From an uncultured Siphonobacter sp. (GTDB lineage Bacteria > Bacteroidota > Bacteroidia > Cytophagales > Spirosomataceae): 64,000 nt of DNA. Made by a program: the position numbers and the translations under genes. Below are positions 8,779-17,904 of this stretch, piece by piece (positions within the stretch are counted from its first letter, which is position 1; each line of letters starts with the position of its first letter). The notes beneath the pieces are model-generated. The model was not told where the DNA came from, searched no databases, and saw nothing but the letters and a program-made list of their open reading frames with translations. The stretch spans positions 596,431-660,430 of the forward strand of contig CAJYIW010000002.1 of NCBI GenBank assembly GCA_913775095.1. Reading direction: 5' to 3'.

Positions 8779-9138
8779 ATGCAAGCGATGATGGAAAAAC
8801 TAACTCCGGCGGAAGACGCCGCCATGCTAACGCTCTGGCGACTGGAGCGGGGAACCTTAGGGGTTATTCTGGACTCTATGTCAGAGCCAAAACCGCATTA
8901 TAATACGCTGGCTTCAACGTTCAAGAACCTAGAGAAGAAAGGATATGTGAAGTTTCGGCGGTATGGAAATGTGTACGAATATTATCCGGCTATCGAACGG
9001 GAACAAATGGCAGGGCAGGTAGTGAAAGATTACTTCGACGATTCCTATAAAAATCTGGTCACTCATTTTGCGAAAGAGCAAAAAATCTCAGCTGATGAAC
9101 TGAGAGAAATTTTGTCCATGATTGAAAAAGGCCAATGA
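8779..9138 (+). CDS. BlaI/MecI/CopY family transcriptional repressor
   Basis: A 119-residue winged-helix repressor of the BlaI/MecI family. The N-terminus (KLTPAEDAAMLTLWRL) and the YNTLASTFKNLEKKGYVKFRR recognition/wing segment match the family; the C-terminal helices should mediate dimerisation. In-frame ATGs at 8788 and 8791 are alternative starts. The stop is one base from the start of the M56 protease gene, a classic sensor/repressor pair: the protease is thought to sense a signal and cause cleavage of the repressor. No beta-lactamase gene is nearby, so it may regulate only itself and distant targets. Confidence 0.9.
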   Translation: MQAMMEKLTPAEDAAMLTLWRLERGTLGVILDSMSEPKPHYNTLASTFKNLEKKGYVKFRRYGNVYEYYPAIEREQMAGQVVKDYFDDSYKNLVTHFAKEQKISADELREILSMIEKGQ

Positions 9139-9139
9139 T

Positions 9140-10498
9140 ATGCAAGTACTTATCTATCTGTTACAGGCGAGTCTGAGTCTGGCGGGTTTCGCGGGTTTGT
9201 ACGCGTTGCTGCTCCAAAAGGAAACCTATTACCGCTGGAACCGCTGGTTTTTCTGGCTGGCCGGCATGGCTTCGCTGGTAATTCCGGCCTGGAACGGGTG
9301 GTTATCGCAAAAAAAGATCGTTCAGCAGGTAACGACCTATGTACCCGATTTGAGTTTCCAGTACGATGCTCTTCAGCAAACCCAGCCCTCCTATTCCTCG
9401 CTTGAATTGATCCTGCTGAGCGTTTGGGGAGCAGGGGTGTTGTGGATGACGTTCCGTTTACTTCGTCAACTCAGCAGCGTACATCGCTTGTATCAAACTT
9501 CTGAACCTTCTGTGGTTGAAGAACAGGCCATTCTGATTCCTGCCCGGACAACGGCCCCTTTTTCTTTTTTTCGCTGGATTTTTGTGAATCCGGCCCAGTT
9601 CAATGCTCAGGAACTCCGGGAAGTAGTTTTGCACGAACGGGTACACGCCGAACAGGGACATTCCTGGGATGTGATTATGGGTGAATTACTTCAGATCGTA
9701 TTCTGGTTTAATCCACTGGTAAAATGGTGGGTGAAAATCATTCACCAGAATCTGGAATATCTGGCTGATTACGGAGTGCTGTCCAGCGGTCTGAACGCTC
9801 GTCATTACCAGTACAATTTGCTGCGTCAGAGTGGACTGGCGATTCCGGTGGGGAATCATTTCAATGTTTCGGAACTGAAAAACCGGATTCGGCAGATTAA
9901 TACACCCTCGTCAGCTCCCTGGAAAAGTGCCAAGTTATTATTGATTTTTCCCGTACTGCTTTTCTGGCTGATGGCTTTTACGCCGCGTCAGGTATTGGAG
10001 GAGATCACGATTCATACCATAGCTCCTGCACCTGTACCATTAGCAGAAAAAACCGTTCAGGAACAAGGGATTGCTTCACCGAAACCAAAGGTGGAGAAAA
10101 TCAGTCCTACACGTAAAGTGCGGAGTTCGCCCGAAGAAAACACGAAAAAAGAGTATTCCCTGAATGAGAAACAGGTAAGTCAGAAAGGAATAGAACAAAT
10201 AAAGGTGGAGGAAATCAAATCGGTGAATGTAATGAAGGCCCAGGGTGCTGAAAAGGATGGAGTGAATCAGGTGAAAATTTCCTTAAGAAACACTGGTCCT
10301 GAAACAGACCATCCACTCGAGCCTTCCATTCGCACACCGATCTACATGGTTGATGGGAAACAGACCACTGATCTATCAGGTATTAATCCGGACGACATTA
10401 AGGAAGTGCACGTGTTGAAAGGAGCGACAGCGATGGAACAGTACGGCCTGAAGGCAAAAGACGGAGTAATAGTAGTCTTTCTGAAACCTAAAAACTAA
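9140..10498 (+). CDS. BlaR1/MecR1-like M56 metallopeptidase with TonB-plug-like C-terminus
   Basis: A 452-residue membrane protease of family M56. There are about four membrane segments (about residues 2-20, 33-50, 85-105 and 262-282). The HExxH zinc motif is HERVHAEQ near residue 167, followed by a WFNPLVKWW segment typical of Bacteroidota M56 proteins. After the last membrane helix comes a charged linker. The C-terminal block (IYMVDGKQTTDLSGI... VHVLKGATAMEQYG... DGVIVV) resembles the plug of TonB-dependent receptors instead of a penicillin-binding sensor domain. The ATG at 9140 fits the one-base spacing from blaI better than an overlapping ATG at 9122. Confidence 0.88.
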   Translation: MQVLIYLLQASLSLAGFAGLYALLLQKETYYRWNRWFFWLAGMASLVIPAWNGWLSQKKIVQQVTTYVPDLSFQYDALQQTQPSYSSLELILLSVWGAGVLWMTFRLLRQLSSVHRLYQTSEPSVVEEQAILIPARTTAPFSFFRWIFVNPAQFNAQELREVVLHERVHAEQGHSWDVIMGELLQIVFWFNPLVKWWVKIIHQNLEYLADYGVLSSGLNARHYQYNLLRQSGLAIPVGNHFNVSELKNRIRQINTPSSAPWKSAKLLLIFPVLLFWLMAFTPRQVLEEITIHTIAPAPVPLAEKTVQEQGIASPKPKVEKISPTRKVRSSPEENTKKEYSLNEKQVSQKGIEQIKVEEIKSVNVMKAQGAEKDGVNQVKISLRNTGPETDHPLEPSIRTPIYMVDGKQTTDLSGINPDDIKEVHVLKGATAMEQYGLKAKDGVIVVFLKPKN

Positions 10499-10499
10499 C

Positions 10500-10532
10500 A
10501 AAAAAGGCCTCAACCAGAGGCCTTTCTTGTTT
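10500..10532. terminator. Bidirectional terminator between M56 protease and TPM genes
   Basis: The stem AAAGGCCTC (10503-10511) pairs with GAGGCCTTT (10517-10525), flanked by A and T tracts. It serves the convergent genes on both strands. Confidence 0.8.
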
Positions 10533-11329
10533 TAATAATCACCACCAGCACCGCCGCCGCCGAAGCTTCCGCCGCCAAAATCAAAGCCGCCTCCGCCACC
10601 GCCACTTCCGCCGCCCCAGCTACCGGATGAAGTTCCCCAACCGCCCATCGTGGTGTAAGGACCGAACCACGGCATTCCAGCACCGGGACCGCCGGAGTTA
10701 CGACAGCTGTTACCCATTGTTTTAGCAATGGCAATAAAGATCACAACGGCAATAAGCAGGAAGATCAGAACTCCACCCGTAGAAAAGCCTTCGTCATCCT
10801 TAGGATCACTTTTGTACTCACCACTAGTTCGCTGGATAATCTCGGTAGTAGCCTGATCGAGTCCACGGTAGTACTGTTGTTCCCGGAAAGCAGGCGTCAG
10901 CGTATTGGCAATAATCTGTTTGGCCACGGCGTCCGGAATGGAGCCTTCCATACCGTAACCCGTAGCGATGTATAACTTCCGGGTTTCGGTAGCCCAGAGA
11001 ATGATTAATCCGTTGTTTTTTCCCTTCTGTCCAATACCCCAGCGACGGCCTACTTCAAAGGCATAATCGCCGGGAGGGTAATCACCCGTGGTCTTGACGA
11101 TCAGAATCACGAGTTGGGTAGAAGTGGAATCCATGTACCCTTTAAGCTTGCGTTCCAGCTGAGCTTTTTCGTTACCGGAGAGCATCCCTACGTAGTCATT
11201 GACCAGACGGGCGGGTACAGGACGCTCGGGAATGTCCTGAGCGTAAAGAGAAACGAAACTAAGTATGGAAAAGAACAGCCAGAGTCCCTTCCGGAGGTAC
11301 TTGAAAAATGGAGTGGGAATGGAGGCCAT
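10532..11329 (-). CDS. TPM-domain membrane protein with Gly-rich tail (YgcG-like)
   Basis: A 265-residue protein. A signal peptide (from the ATG at 11329, ending near SLYAQ) is followed by a TPM domain (about residues 30-160, with RLVNDYVGMLS and GRRWGIGQKGKNNGLIIL). Then come one membrane helix (about residues 183-202) and an extreme Gly/Ser/Phe-rich C-terminus ending GGDY. This layout matches YgcG/TPM_phosphatase proteins, which recur next to LemA. It is third in the lemA-TPM-TPM operon. An upstream in-frame start at 11407 is unlikely because it would read through a repeat-bearing gap and hide the signal peptide. The molecular role is poorly known; a membrane or photosystem-II-repair-like function is inferred from relatives. 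Confidence 0.85.
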   Translation of the reverse strand: MASIPTPFFKYLRKGLWLFFSILSFVSLYAQDIPERPVPARLVNDYVGMLSGNEKAQLERKLKGYMDSTSTQLVILIVKTTGDYPPGDYAFEVGRRWGIGQKGKNNGLIILWATETRKLYIATGYGMEGSIPDAVAKQIIANTLTPAFREQQYYRGLDQATTEIIQRTSGEYKSDPKDDEGFSTGGVLIFLLIAVVIFIAIAKTMGNSCRNSGGPGAGMPWFGPYTTMGGWGTSSGSWGGGSGGGGGGFDFGGGSFGGGGAGGDY

Positions 11330-11337
11330 TACTGCTA

Positions 11338-11362
11338 GGAGTTTTGAGTTTGGTGTTTTGAG
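11338..11362. repeat. Single arm of the GTTTTGAG-type intergenic repeat
   Basis: This low-complexity stretch in the gap between the two TPM genes shares the GAGTTTGGTGTT word with 341-353 near exbB. A clear matching right arm is not present, only a CCAAAACC remnant at about 11374-11381. Confidence 0.5.
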
Positions 11363-11406
11363 TACATAGGGTCCCAAAACCGAATCGGCCAAAGGCAATT
11401 GGCACA

Positions 11407-11838
11407 TTAACTGAAAGTAATCTCGTCGGGTAATTCGTTCTGATCGTCAGAGTGGCGGGGGAAGTAGGTTTTTAGCTGAACACCTGCCATTTCAATCCCG
11501 GTGCATAAGCCCTGAACCAGATCGTTCTGGCGAAAATGTACCCGCATGGCATCGCGGGTACTGTTCCAGAAATCAGCCGGAATTACTTCGTTAATGCCTT
11601 TATCTCCACAAATGGCAAATTTCCGGGCTTCCAGAGCCACGTAAAACAGGACACCGTTGCGTTGAGCGGTCTGGTGCATGTTTAACTTGAGAAAAATCTG
11701 CTGGGCCCGTTTAAGCGGGTCAAGGTCTGCCTGCGTTTTCTCTTCGATATGAACCCTGATTTCACCCGAAGTCTGTCGCTCGGCCTGTTTAATGTGCTGA
11801 ATAACTTCCTGTTGCTGATCTTCCGTAAGCATAGCCAT
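11407..11838 (-). CDS. TPM-domain protein (TLP18.3/Psb32/MOLO-1 family), soluble
   Basis: A 143-residue protein with a TPM domain over most of its length: TSGEIRVHIEEKTQ near the N-terminus, then NGVLFYVALEARKFAICGDKGINE in the middle. Unlike its neighbour it has no signal peptide or membrane helix, so it may be cytoplasmic. It is second in the lemA operon, 52 bases after lemA. TPM domains in this context are usually found as such pairs. Specific function unknown. Confidence 0.85.
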   Translation of the reverse strand: MAMLTEDQQQEVIQHIKQAERQTSGEIRVHIEEKTQADLDPLKRAQQIFLKLNMHQTAQRNGVLFYVALEARKFAICGDKGINEVIPADFWNSTRDAMRVHFRQNDLVQGLCTGIEMAGVQLKTYFPRHSDDQNELPDEITFS

Positions 11839-11890
11839 TCTGAAGAAAAAAGCAGGTCTTTACCTGGAAAAGTAAAGACCTGCGACCGAA

Positions 11891-12472
11891 TTAGAATTTA
11901 ACGGTGGGTGCTTTTTCAGCTCCGGCGTCGGCTTCAAAATACGCTTTGGCAGAGAAGCCAAACATACCCGCCAGCACATTGGTAGGGAAGGAACGAACTT
12001 TACGGTTATATCCCTGAACGGCATCGTTAAAGTCGTTACGGGAAACTTTGATTCGGTTTTCAGTCCCTTCAAGCTGAGCCTGTAAGTCCCGGAAATTCTC
12101 GTTGGCTTTCAGCTGAGGATAGTTTTCGGCAACAGCCAGCAAGCGGGATAAAGATCCGTTTAACTGAGACTGAGCCTGCTGAAAACGCTGAATGTTTTCA
12201 GGGGTTAACTGGTCCGCCGTAAATTTGACGGAAGTGGCGTTTGCCCGGGCATTAACGACGTCCGTGAGCGTAGATTTTTCGAATTCAGCCGCTCCCTTTA
12301 CCGTATTAACCAGGTTAGGAATTAAATCCGCCCGACGCTGATAATCGGACTGTACTTTACTCCAGGCCGTATTAACACTTTCGTCCTGCTGAACCAGGCC
12401 GTTGTAGGAGCAGCCTCCCATAATGACAATCAAAACTATAATAGCAATCGTTGCAATTATTCCGCGTGACAT
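11891..12472 (-). CDS. lemA: LemA family protein
   Basis: A 193-residue LemA protein. The N-terminal membrane anchor (about residues 5-22) ends in a GGCSYNGL motif that is also a possible lipobox. The conserved LemA core follows: NTAWSKVQSDYQRRADLIPNL, the FEKSTLTDVVNARANA helix, and YPQLKANENF. The NDAVQGYNRKVRSFPTNVLA block is diagnostic. LemA is a helical-bundle membrane protein of uncertain role. It leads the operon with two TPM proteins, a widespread association. Confidence 0.93.
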   Translation of the reverse strand: MSRGIIATIAIIVLIVIMGGCSYNGLVQQDESVNTAWSKVQSDYQRRADLIPNLVNTVKGAAEFEKSTLTDVVNARANATSVKFTADQLTPENIQRFQQAQSQLNGSLSRLLAVAENYPQLKANENFRDLQAQLEGTENRIKVSRNDFNDAVQGYNRKVRSFPTNVLAGMFGFSAKAYFEADAGAEKAPTVKF

Positions 12473-12522
12473 ATGTGTTGAAGTTTAAATCTGTGTGAGA
12501 AGTTATTAATAAAATTATGGGC

Positions 12523-12530
12523 CAAAGCTA
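12523..12530 (-). promoter_or_regulatory. Candidate -7 element for the lemA operon (TAGCTTTG)
   Basis: Read on the minus strand this is TAGCTTTG, an exact match to the Bacteroidota TAnnTTTG element, about 50 bases before the lemA start. The expected upstream TTG is weak. Confidence 0.45.
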
Positions 12531-12573
12531 TACGGAATGCAGGAATCTGCCCAGTGTTTTAGGATGAAATGAA

Positions 12574-12600
12574 AATAGCCGGACAGATAGTCCGGCTATT
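12574..12600 (-). terminator. Terminator after the GT2 gene
   Basis: The perfect 11-bp stem 12574-12584/12590-12600 (AATAGCCGGAC) is followed on the minus strand by TTTTCATTTC. Confidence 0.8.
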
Positions 12601-12622
12601 GCCTGATGAGTGGAGAAGCGAA

Positions 12623-13573
12623 CTAATTCTCCCACTGCTTATTTCGAATCTTCGATTTAATAATAAATAAAGGACGACCTTTCGACTGGAAGAAAATCCG
12701 CAGCACGTATTCACCAATGATCCCAAGTCCGAACAGGTTAAGTCCGCCGAAGAAAATGATGGTAAACAGGGTGGCCGGGAATCCCGCCGGAACGTCCATG
12801 CCCAGCACAAACTTTTTCACGAGGTTATAGACGAAATACAGCATGGCAAACACAATGGCTGTCGTTCCGAGTCGGGTTAAAAGCTTGATGGGAAATTCAC
12901 TGAAATTGAAAATTCCGTTGTAGGCCAGTTTGAAGAGCAGGGCAAAGGAGTACTTCGATTCCCCGGCAATGCGTTCATCGCGTTCGTATTCAACGCCGAC
13001 CTGCTTGAAACCCACCCAGGTACGCATACCCCGCAGGTAACGGCTTTCTTCCGGCATATTTTTCATTACATCCACTACCCGACGCGAAACGAGGGCAAAG
13101 TCGCCGCTGTCCAGAGGGATATCAATGTAGGAAATCGACCTCAGGATCCGGTAAAAGCTGTGGTAGGCCATTTTCTTGATGAACCCTTCTTTACGCTTCC
13201 GGCGGACGGCATACACTACGTCGTAACCTTCCTTGTATTTGTTGTAAAAGCTTTCGAGTAACTCCGGAGGATCCTGTAAATCGCCATCAATCACCATGAT
13301 GGCTTCCGTTCCACGGGCCTCGTTCATACCCGCCGTCAGAGCCAGCTGGTGACCGTGATTACGGGAAAGAAACACGCAATGGTAACGGGAGTCCGACAGG
13401 GCCAGAGCCTGCATTAAGGTAGCCGTATTGTCCTTGCTACCATCGTCAATCAAAACCACCTCAATGAGTTGAGGTAACTTATTCATCAGGGCATTGAGCC
13501 GTTCGATCAGGTGAGGGAACGTCTCACTTTCGTTATACAGCGGGGCAACTATTGATATTTGTGGACTATCCAA
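12623..13573 (-). CDS. GT2 glycosyltransferase with two C-terminal membrane helices (GtrB/polyprenyl-phosphate sugar synthase-like)
   Basis: A 316-residue GT-A fold enzyme. The N-terminal SIVAPLYNESETF and LIDDGSKDNT motifs bind the nucleotide; DGDLQDPPELL carries the metal-binding Asp pair near residue 97, and the RRKRKEGF and SGDFALVSRR blocks follow. Two membrane helices at about residues 230-252 and 264-288 are typical of GtrB-like enzymes, which transfer a sugar from a nucleotide donor to undecaprenyl phosphate on the cytoplasmic face. The start is TTG at 13573; the frame has no ATG before an upstream stop at 13603. It lies downstream of a GT-C-like membrane protein, its likely partner. 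Confidence 0.9.
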   Translation of the reverse strand: MDSPQISIVAPLYNESETFPHLIERLNALMNKLPQLIEVVLIDDGSKDNTATLMQALALSDSRYHCVFLSRNHGHQLALTAGMNEARGTEAIMVIDGDLQDPPELLESFYNKYKEGYDVVYAVRRKRKEGFIKKMAYHSFYRILRSISYIDIPLDSGDFALVSRRVVDVMKNMPEESRYLRGMRTWVGFKQVGVEYERDERIAGESKYSFALLFKLAYNGIFNFSEFPIKLLTRLGTTAIVFAMLYFVYNLVKKFVLGMDVPAGFPATLFTIIFFGGLNLFGLGIIGEYVLRIFFQSKGRPLFIIKSKIRNKQWEN

Positions 13574-13624
13574 TGGGAATCGAATAAGAAGGTTGCGAAA
13601 TCAAAGAAAGATGCAAAAGTAAGG

Positions 13625-15289
13625 TCAAATTGTCAATTTCGTCGTGGAAGGATGACGTTTCGACTCCTGATCATTCATCTGTAGAATTTCCATATCATAC
13701 GTACCCGGTTTAACCATGTTTCGGTCAAAACTAGCCCTTCCCCCTATACCGGGTACGAATGGGTTTTTGCCCGTATTAGGCACTCCACCGAACGGCACCA
13801 GATACTCATCCGAGTTGAAGGTTGATTTCAGGTGCAGTAAAACCATTCCGTTACGGCTTCGGGGAACCGGAAAGCTGGATTGTACAATCTGAATTTCCTT
13901 TGATGAAAGATCAGTCTGCAGGGAAATGTTTTGCGGCTCGGGACTTTTTTTCAGCACATCGTCAAAAAAGTGTACGGGCGGATTGAAAATGCCCATTCGC
14001 ATCGGTTCCTTAAATGCCCAGACAATGTAAGGTTCGAGAATGGTGCCACGGGTAGCGGCCAGACCAATGTTGCTGTGATACTGATTGAAGGCATTGGTCA
14101 GTAACAGCTTACGCCGCTCGACCACAATGGGATAATAATTGAAATAAGATAGTAAACTGAACAGCAGACCAAAGGTAATCAGAGGAGCCGGCCCTCCCGG
14201 AATTCGCTTCTGATTGCTAAGCCAGGCCAGATAAAGCAGGCATAAAAACAGCAGCGGATAAATGCGATAATTACTGATCAGCATCACGAAATAACCGAAG
14301 TGCGGACGAAGAATGGCAATAACCGTCGCATTGATCAGCAGAAACAGCATGCCTCCCAGCAGAAAATCAGGAACAAAGGTGGATTCCTTCGGAGAAATGG
14401 TGGGCTGAAAATACGTTCGGATCATGGGCCAGAACTCCAGCAGAAACCACCGCAGAGCAATCCACATAATGATCAGACCTGCCAGCGTGGGCAAGACAAA
14501 TCGCCAGGGTTCAGCCATGTAAGGGAAAAAGTCGAAGGGCCCGCCCATGTACGTAAAGAAGCCGCTAACCGAAAGGTGGGGCATCTCCAGAAAACGACCA
14601 AAGCTGCGTTCATTACCTGAATAAGGGAAATCGTAGTAATACCCAGCCATTCCAATAGCCATCCCGAATACCCACAGGAATACTTCCCGGAATCGCTTAC
14701 GGAGTAATAAAACGCCAATGCCGGCAATCCAGACGAACATACCATTACTCATGGTAAAAGTAGTGATGAGTCCCAGTATCAGAGCCAGAGGAAACGAAAA
14801 TCGGGTGCGTAAGGCCAGGGCATAAAGGGTCAGCAGAACCAGAGCCAGCAAAGGTTCGTGCTGTAATCCCGTAATGGCCCAGAAGGTCAACAGGTGGTAT
14901 TGAGGCTGAAACAGAACGAGCGTCAGGGGGAGGAAATACCAGTACGAAAGTTTAAACCGGCGAAAGGTCAACGCCAGTAAAACCCAGATGGCAATGACCG
15001 ACAGATTAGCAAAGCCCTGAATCCAGCGAAAGTCGAGAAAACCCGTCAGGTAATACACCAGCACGGTAATGAGTTTACCCGTGGCCATTCGGTGCTCATT
15101 ATTAGGCAGAATGAGCCAGTGCCACTTCTCAGACCAGGTTTTGGCTTTTACGAATTCGAGAAAAAAGCCCGACAATGCTTCAAAATCATCAAACCAGGGA
15201 ATATTGACAACGAAGAGTAAAAAGAAAATGACGAAACCAAGAATGGGTATCGTATTGACCAGTAGTGGAAAAAAACGGCTGGTTTTCAT
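13625..15289 (-). CDS. Polytopic membrane protein, GT-C-like glycosyltransferase candidate
   Basis: A 554-residue protein with roughly 10-12 membrane helices in the first 400 residues and a soluble, probably periplasmic, C-terminal domain. The first extracytoplasmic loop carries an Asp-Asp pair (NIPWFDDFEAL) and a downstream NNEHR segment. This resembles GT-C glycosyltransferases that use polyprenyl-phosphate sugars. It is paralogous to the 573-residue protein at 39966-41687 (shared N-terminal NIP..DD..AL, then a conserved FLDFRW/SLDLRI turn). It sits between a polyprenyl-phosphate GT2 and another polytopic protein in an apparent operon. Glycosyltransferase activity is inferred, not proven. 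Confidence 0.65.
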   Translation of the reverse strand: MKTSRFFPLLVNTIPILGFVIFFLLFVVNIPWFDDFEALSGFFLEFVKAKTWSEKWHWLILPNNEHRMATGKLITVLVYYLTGFLDFRWIQGFANLSVIAIWVLLALTFRRFKLSYWYFLPLTLVLFQPQYHLLTFWAITGLQHEPLLALVLLTLYALALRTRFSFPLALILGLITTFTMSNGMFVWIAGIGVLLLRKRFREVFLWVFGMAIGMAGYYYDFPYSGNERSFGRFLEMPHLSVSGFFTYMGGPFDFFPYMAEPWRFVLPTLAGLIIMWIALRWFLLEFWPMIRTYFQPTISPKESTFVPDFLLGGMLFLLINATVIAILRPHFGYFVMLISNYRIYPLLFLCLLYLAWLSNQKRIPGGPAPLITFGLLFSLLSYFNYYPIVVERRKLLLTNAFNQYHSNIGLAATRGTILEPYIVWAFKEPMRMGIFNPPVHFFDDVLKKSPEPQNISLQTDLSSKEIQIVQSSFPVPRSRNGMVLLHLKSTFNSDEYLVPFGGVPNTGKNPFVPGIGGRASFDRNMVKPGTYDMEILQMNDQESKRHPSTTKLTI

Positions 15290-15310
15290 GAAAACAGAGT
15301 CAATCGAAGG

Positions 15311-16729
15311 TTAGGGAGCAGGAGCCAGGACCAGAGCTTTTTTCTGGAAAAATTTGGTTTCGCAGTCGTTCCAGGGGTGCTTTTCATTGTCTTTAATATC
15401 TTCCAGAAAAAGCGAACGGGGCACGTGTTTCAGGGGCTGAATAACAACCGTTTCGTTATCAGGAGCCTGCCGGATTTTTTCGTAACGTTCATTCAATTCC
15501 CGGTTATACTGGTAAGCGGTTCCGTTTTTGAGATCACTTGCCATGATGCGAACGTTCGTGTTCTTCCAGATGAATAAGGGTAAGCTCAGAATAGCCAGGA
15601 TGGATAATACCCGTACAATTCCGGGGCTCAGGAAGCCCAGATTCCACTTTTCCTGAATCCAGAGCATGGTAACGACCACATTATAAAAGAAGCCAATCAG
15701 GTAGAAAAAATACACGGAATTGGTAATGCGGGGAGAAACAATGTCCATTCCGACCCCGTAGAAAATGGGAAAGTATAACGCCACTACCACGGCGGCCCAG
15801 ACCAGCCAGCCTACCCACACCGGAATGCGAACGTACGTACTGAAAAGAGCCGAGGTCGTTAGTTTATTGCTCAGGAATTTAATCCAGAAAATACTGAAAA
15901 CGAGGGTCAGAGGTAGCCATTTTACGCCGTAACTAATAGCGGTTTTAATGGAGGCCATGATGGAAAAAGGAATATTCCCCCCCATCGGATTCCCCGCCTG
16001 ACGAATTTTTGAACCCGGAGATTCCAGTACCAGGTAACAGCAGATGAGTGCTTCAACGAAAAGCAGTACCAGAACCCAGTCCAGTTTTCGTTGAAAGAGC
16101 AGACGATACCCCAGGAAACAGAGAATCATGCCGGTAGTGAGGATGACGAACATCTCGCAGAGGCCAATCATGGCGAAAACCAGAAAGGCCGCCCAGACGA
16201 TCAGGCCGTATTTGATGCGACGGTTTTCGGCTTTATACGACCGGATCAGGGCTACCCAGAAAAGTAAGGTAAGAATCTGGGGTAGGGCGTAAGTATAAGA
16301 ACCAGTTACCCAGAAAAAGCTCTCCACAATACTCTCAAGCTGAAAAATATACAGGATCAGAAACGCCAGACTAATCAGTCCTTTCTGAATGCGGGGCAGT
16401 TTAATCAATTCCCCCAGCAGTAGGTACACGCTGCCCATCGTGGAAAGCATATACACAATCGGGAGGACTTTGTAATACCAGAACCAGCCCTTGAACAGGG
16501 GCGTCGCGTGGAACAGCAGACAGGCAAAGTAGCGGCCCGTCCACTGATCGTAATAAAATTTGGTAGACCAGAGAATTCCATAATCCCGGGCCATGTAAGC
16601 AAAGCAAAAGTCGTCAGCGGCTGAAGGTTGGTTGAAGGCACTGAGGATAAACATCGGAACGATGGTAACTGCCGCCAGTAACGCCCAGCCCAGGTTGGTC
16701 CAATATCGCTGCTGTAAAAAACCAGACAT
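15311..16729 (-). CDS. Polytopic membrane protein (DUF6056-like), GT-C-like candidate
   Basis: A 472-residue integral membrane protein with about 11 helices. The first extracytoplasmic loop has a conserved SAADDFCFAYMARDYG segment followed by YDQWTGRYFACLL, a pattern I associate with DUF6056 membrane proteins. The Asp pair again suggests a GT-C-type fold. The ATG at 16729 is preferred; a TTG at 16753 is in frame. It is 21 bases upstream of the next membrane protein gene and 38 bases downstream of an acyltransferase gene, so the four genes from 17904 down to 12623 are probably one transcript for surface-glycan assembly or decoration. Confidence 0.65.
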   Translation of the reverse strand: MSGFLQQRYWTNLGWALLAAVTIVPMFILSAFNQPSAADDFCFAYMARDYGILWSTKFYYDQWTGRYFACLLFHATPLFKGWFWYYKVLPIVYMLSTMGSVYLLLGELIKLPRIQKGLISLAFLILYIFQLESIVESFFWVTGSYTYALPQILTLLFWVALIRSYKAENRRIKYGLIVWAAFLVFAMIGLCEMFVILTTGMILCFLGYRLLFQRKLDWVLVLLFVEALICCYLVLESPGSKIRQAGNPMGGNIPFSIMASIKTAISYGVKWLPLTLVFSIFWIKFLSNKLTTSALFSTYVRIPVWVGWLVWAAVVVALYFPIFYGVGMDIVSPRITNSVYFFYLIGFFYNVVVTMLWIQEKWNLGFLSPGIVRVLSILAILSLPLFIWKNTNVRIMASDLKNGTAYQYNRELNERYEKIRQAPDNETVVIQPLKHVPRSLFLEDIKDNEKHPWNDCETKFFQKKALVLAPAP

Positions 16730-16767
16730 AAATTTATAAAAAGGATTAAGCAATGGGAATGGTCGAA

Positions 16768-17904
16768 CTAGTATCTGAATCGGTTTTTCAGATTATTGAT
16801 GGGTTTCTCGATGATGTACCAGGAAAGCGTGGCGACAAGCACTGTTAACAGCACATACATGGAGAAGTTGAAAACCAGATTTTCTTCAAGTGCAGGAAAA
16901 GACCGGTAAATCCGGTTCATGAGTCGGTAGACCGGATGGGTGGGGGTGATGTGGTAATGGTTGAAGACGAAGTTATGGTAGAGATACAGCCCGTAACTGA
17001 TACGTCCCAGAAAAACACTGACGGGATTTTCCAGAATCCATTTCATGACTCCTTCATACCCAATGATAGCCTTCCCAATCAGGAAAAAGGCAAAAATAGA
17101 GCCCGCCAGCCGCTCAAAAACGGAGTTCACTGACTGATGCGGATCCGGAGAAAGATGATACCATAGCAGGCTGCCCGCCAGAATAAGTAAGCCCAGCCAG
17201 ACCAGACCGCTCTGCCTGAAAGTGGCATCAAACCGACTGCGATGATAAATGTAGAGATAAGCCATGATTCCCCCCAGACCGAACGCGTCGAGACTGGTCG
17301 GCATGAGGACATAGGCGACAAACCAGGGTGCTCCCGTCAGGAAGTAATACAGCCGCAGCAGCACGCTTCCAATGATGAAGCCTACCAGCAATTTGGGTAA
17401 ATGCCGGTTGGGAATAAAGAAAACCGCAAAAGGGAAAAAGATGTAAAACTGTTCTTCGACGGCCAGTGACCAGAAGTGATCCACCACGCCCAGCCAGTGT
17501 TCATGATGAGCAATGTAAAGGTTAGACGTATAAGTAACCAGCCACCAGAATTTTTCGCGGGCGGGCGGCACATTAAAAACGAACAGCAGGAAAATCGTCA
17601 GGTAATAGATGGGGAAAATGCGAATCGTCCGACGGATGTAAAACTTTTTGAGGTACGTCTTGAACCCGTCTTCCCGGGGTTTGTACTGGTTTTTACTTTC
17701 AATCAGAATTCGGGTAATGAGAAAACCACTCAGCACGAAGAAGATGGTAACCCCAATCGGACCAATGGGCAGCGTATTGAACCCCGCCAGCAAATGATCG
17801 TACAAAACCAGGAAAACTGCTATGAATCGAATACCATCTAACTGCTTAAAATAGGTTTCATGTTTTTTAGCTATTTCCTGCAAATGTATGGGCGTTGTTG
17901 ACAT
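16768..17904 (-). CDS. Acyltransferase family 3 (OafA/YrhL-like) membrane protein
   Basis: A 378-residue integral-membrane acyltransferase. The N-terminal LDGIRFIAVFLVLYDHL motif carries the conserved Arg and catalytic-type His, followed by GVTIFFVLSGFLITRIL. About ten membrane helices cover the rest; the VDHFWSLAVEEQFYIFFP block and a GRISYGLYLYH segment are family marks. It probably moves acetyl or other acyl groups from cytoplasmic donors to envelope polysaccharide. The ATG at 17904 is chosen; an upstream GTG at 18042 would add a 46-residue hydrophilic leader. It is the promoter-proximal gene of the glycan operon. Confidence 0.87.
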   Translation of the reverse strand: MSTTPIHLQEIAKKHETYFKQLDGIRFIAVFLVLYDHLLAGFNTLPIGPIGVTIFFVLSGFLITRILIESKNQYKPREDGFKTYLKKFYIRRTIRIFPIYYLTIFLLFVFNVPPAREKFWWLVTYTSNLYIAHHEHWLGVVDHFWSLAVEEQFYIFFPFAVFFIPNRHLPKLLVGFIIGSVLLRLYYFLTGAPWFVAYVLMPTSLDAFGLGGIMAYLYIYHRSRFDATFRQSGLVWLGLLILAGSLLWYHLSPDPHQSVNSVFERLAGSIFAFFLIGKAIIGYEGVMKWILENPVSVFLGRISYGLYLYHNFVFNHYHITPTHPVYRLMNRIYRSFPALEENLVFNFSMYVLLTVLVATLSWYIIEKPINNLKNRFRY

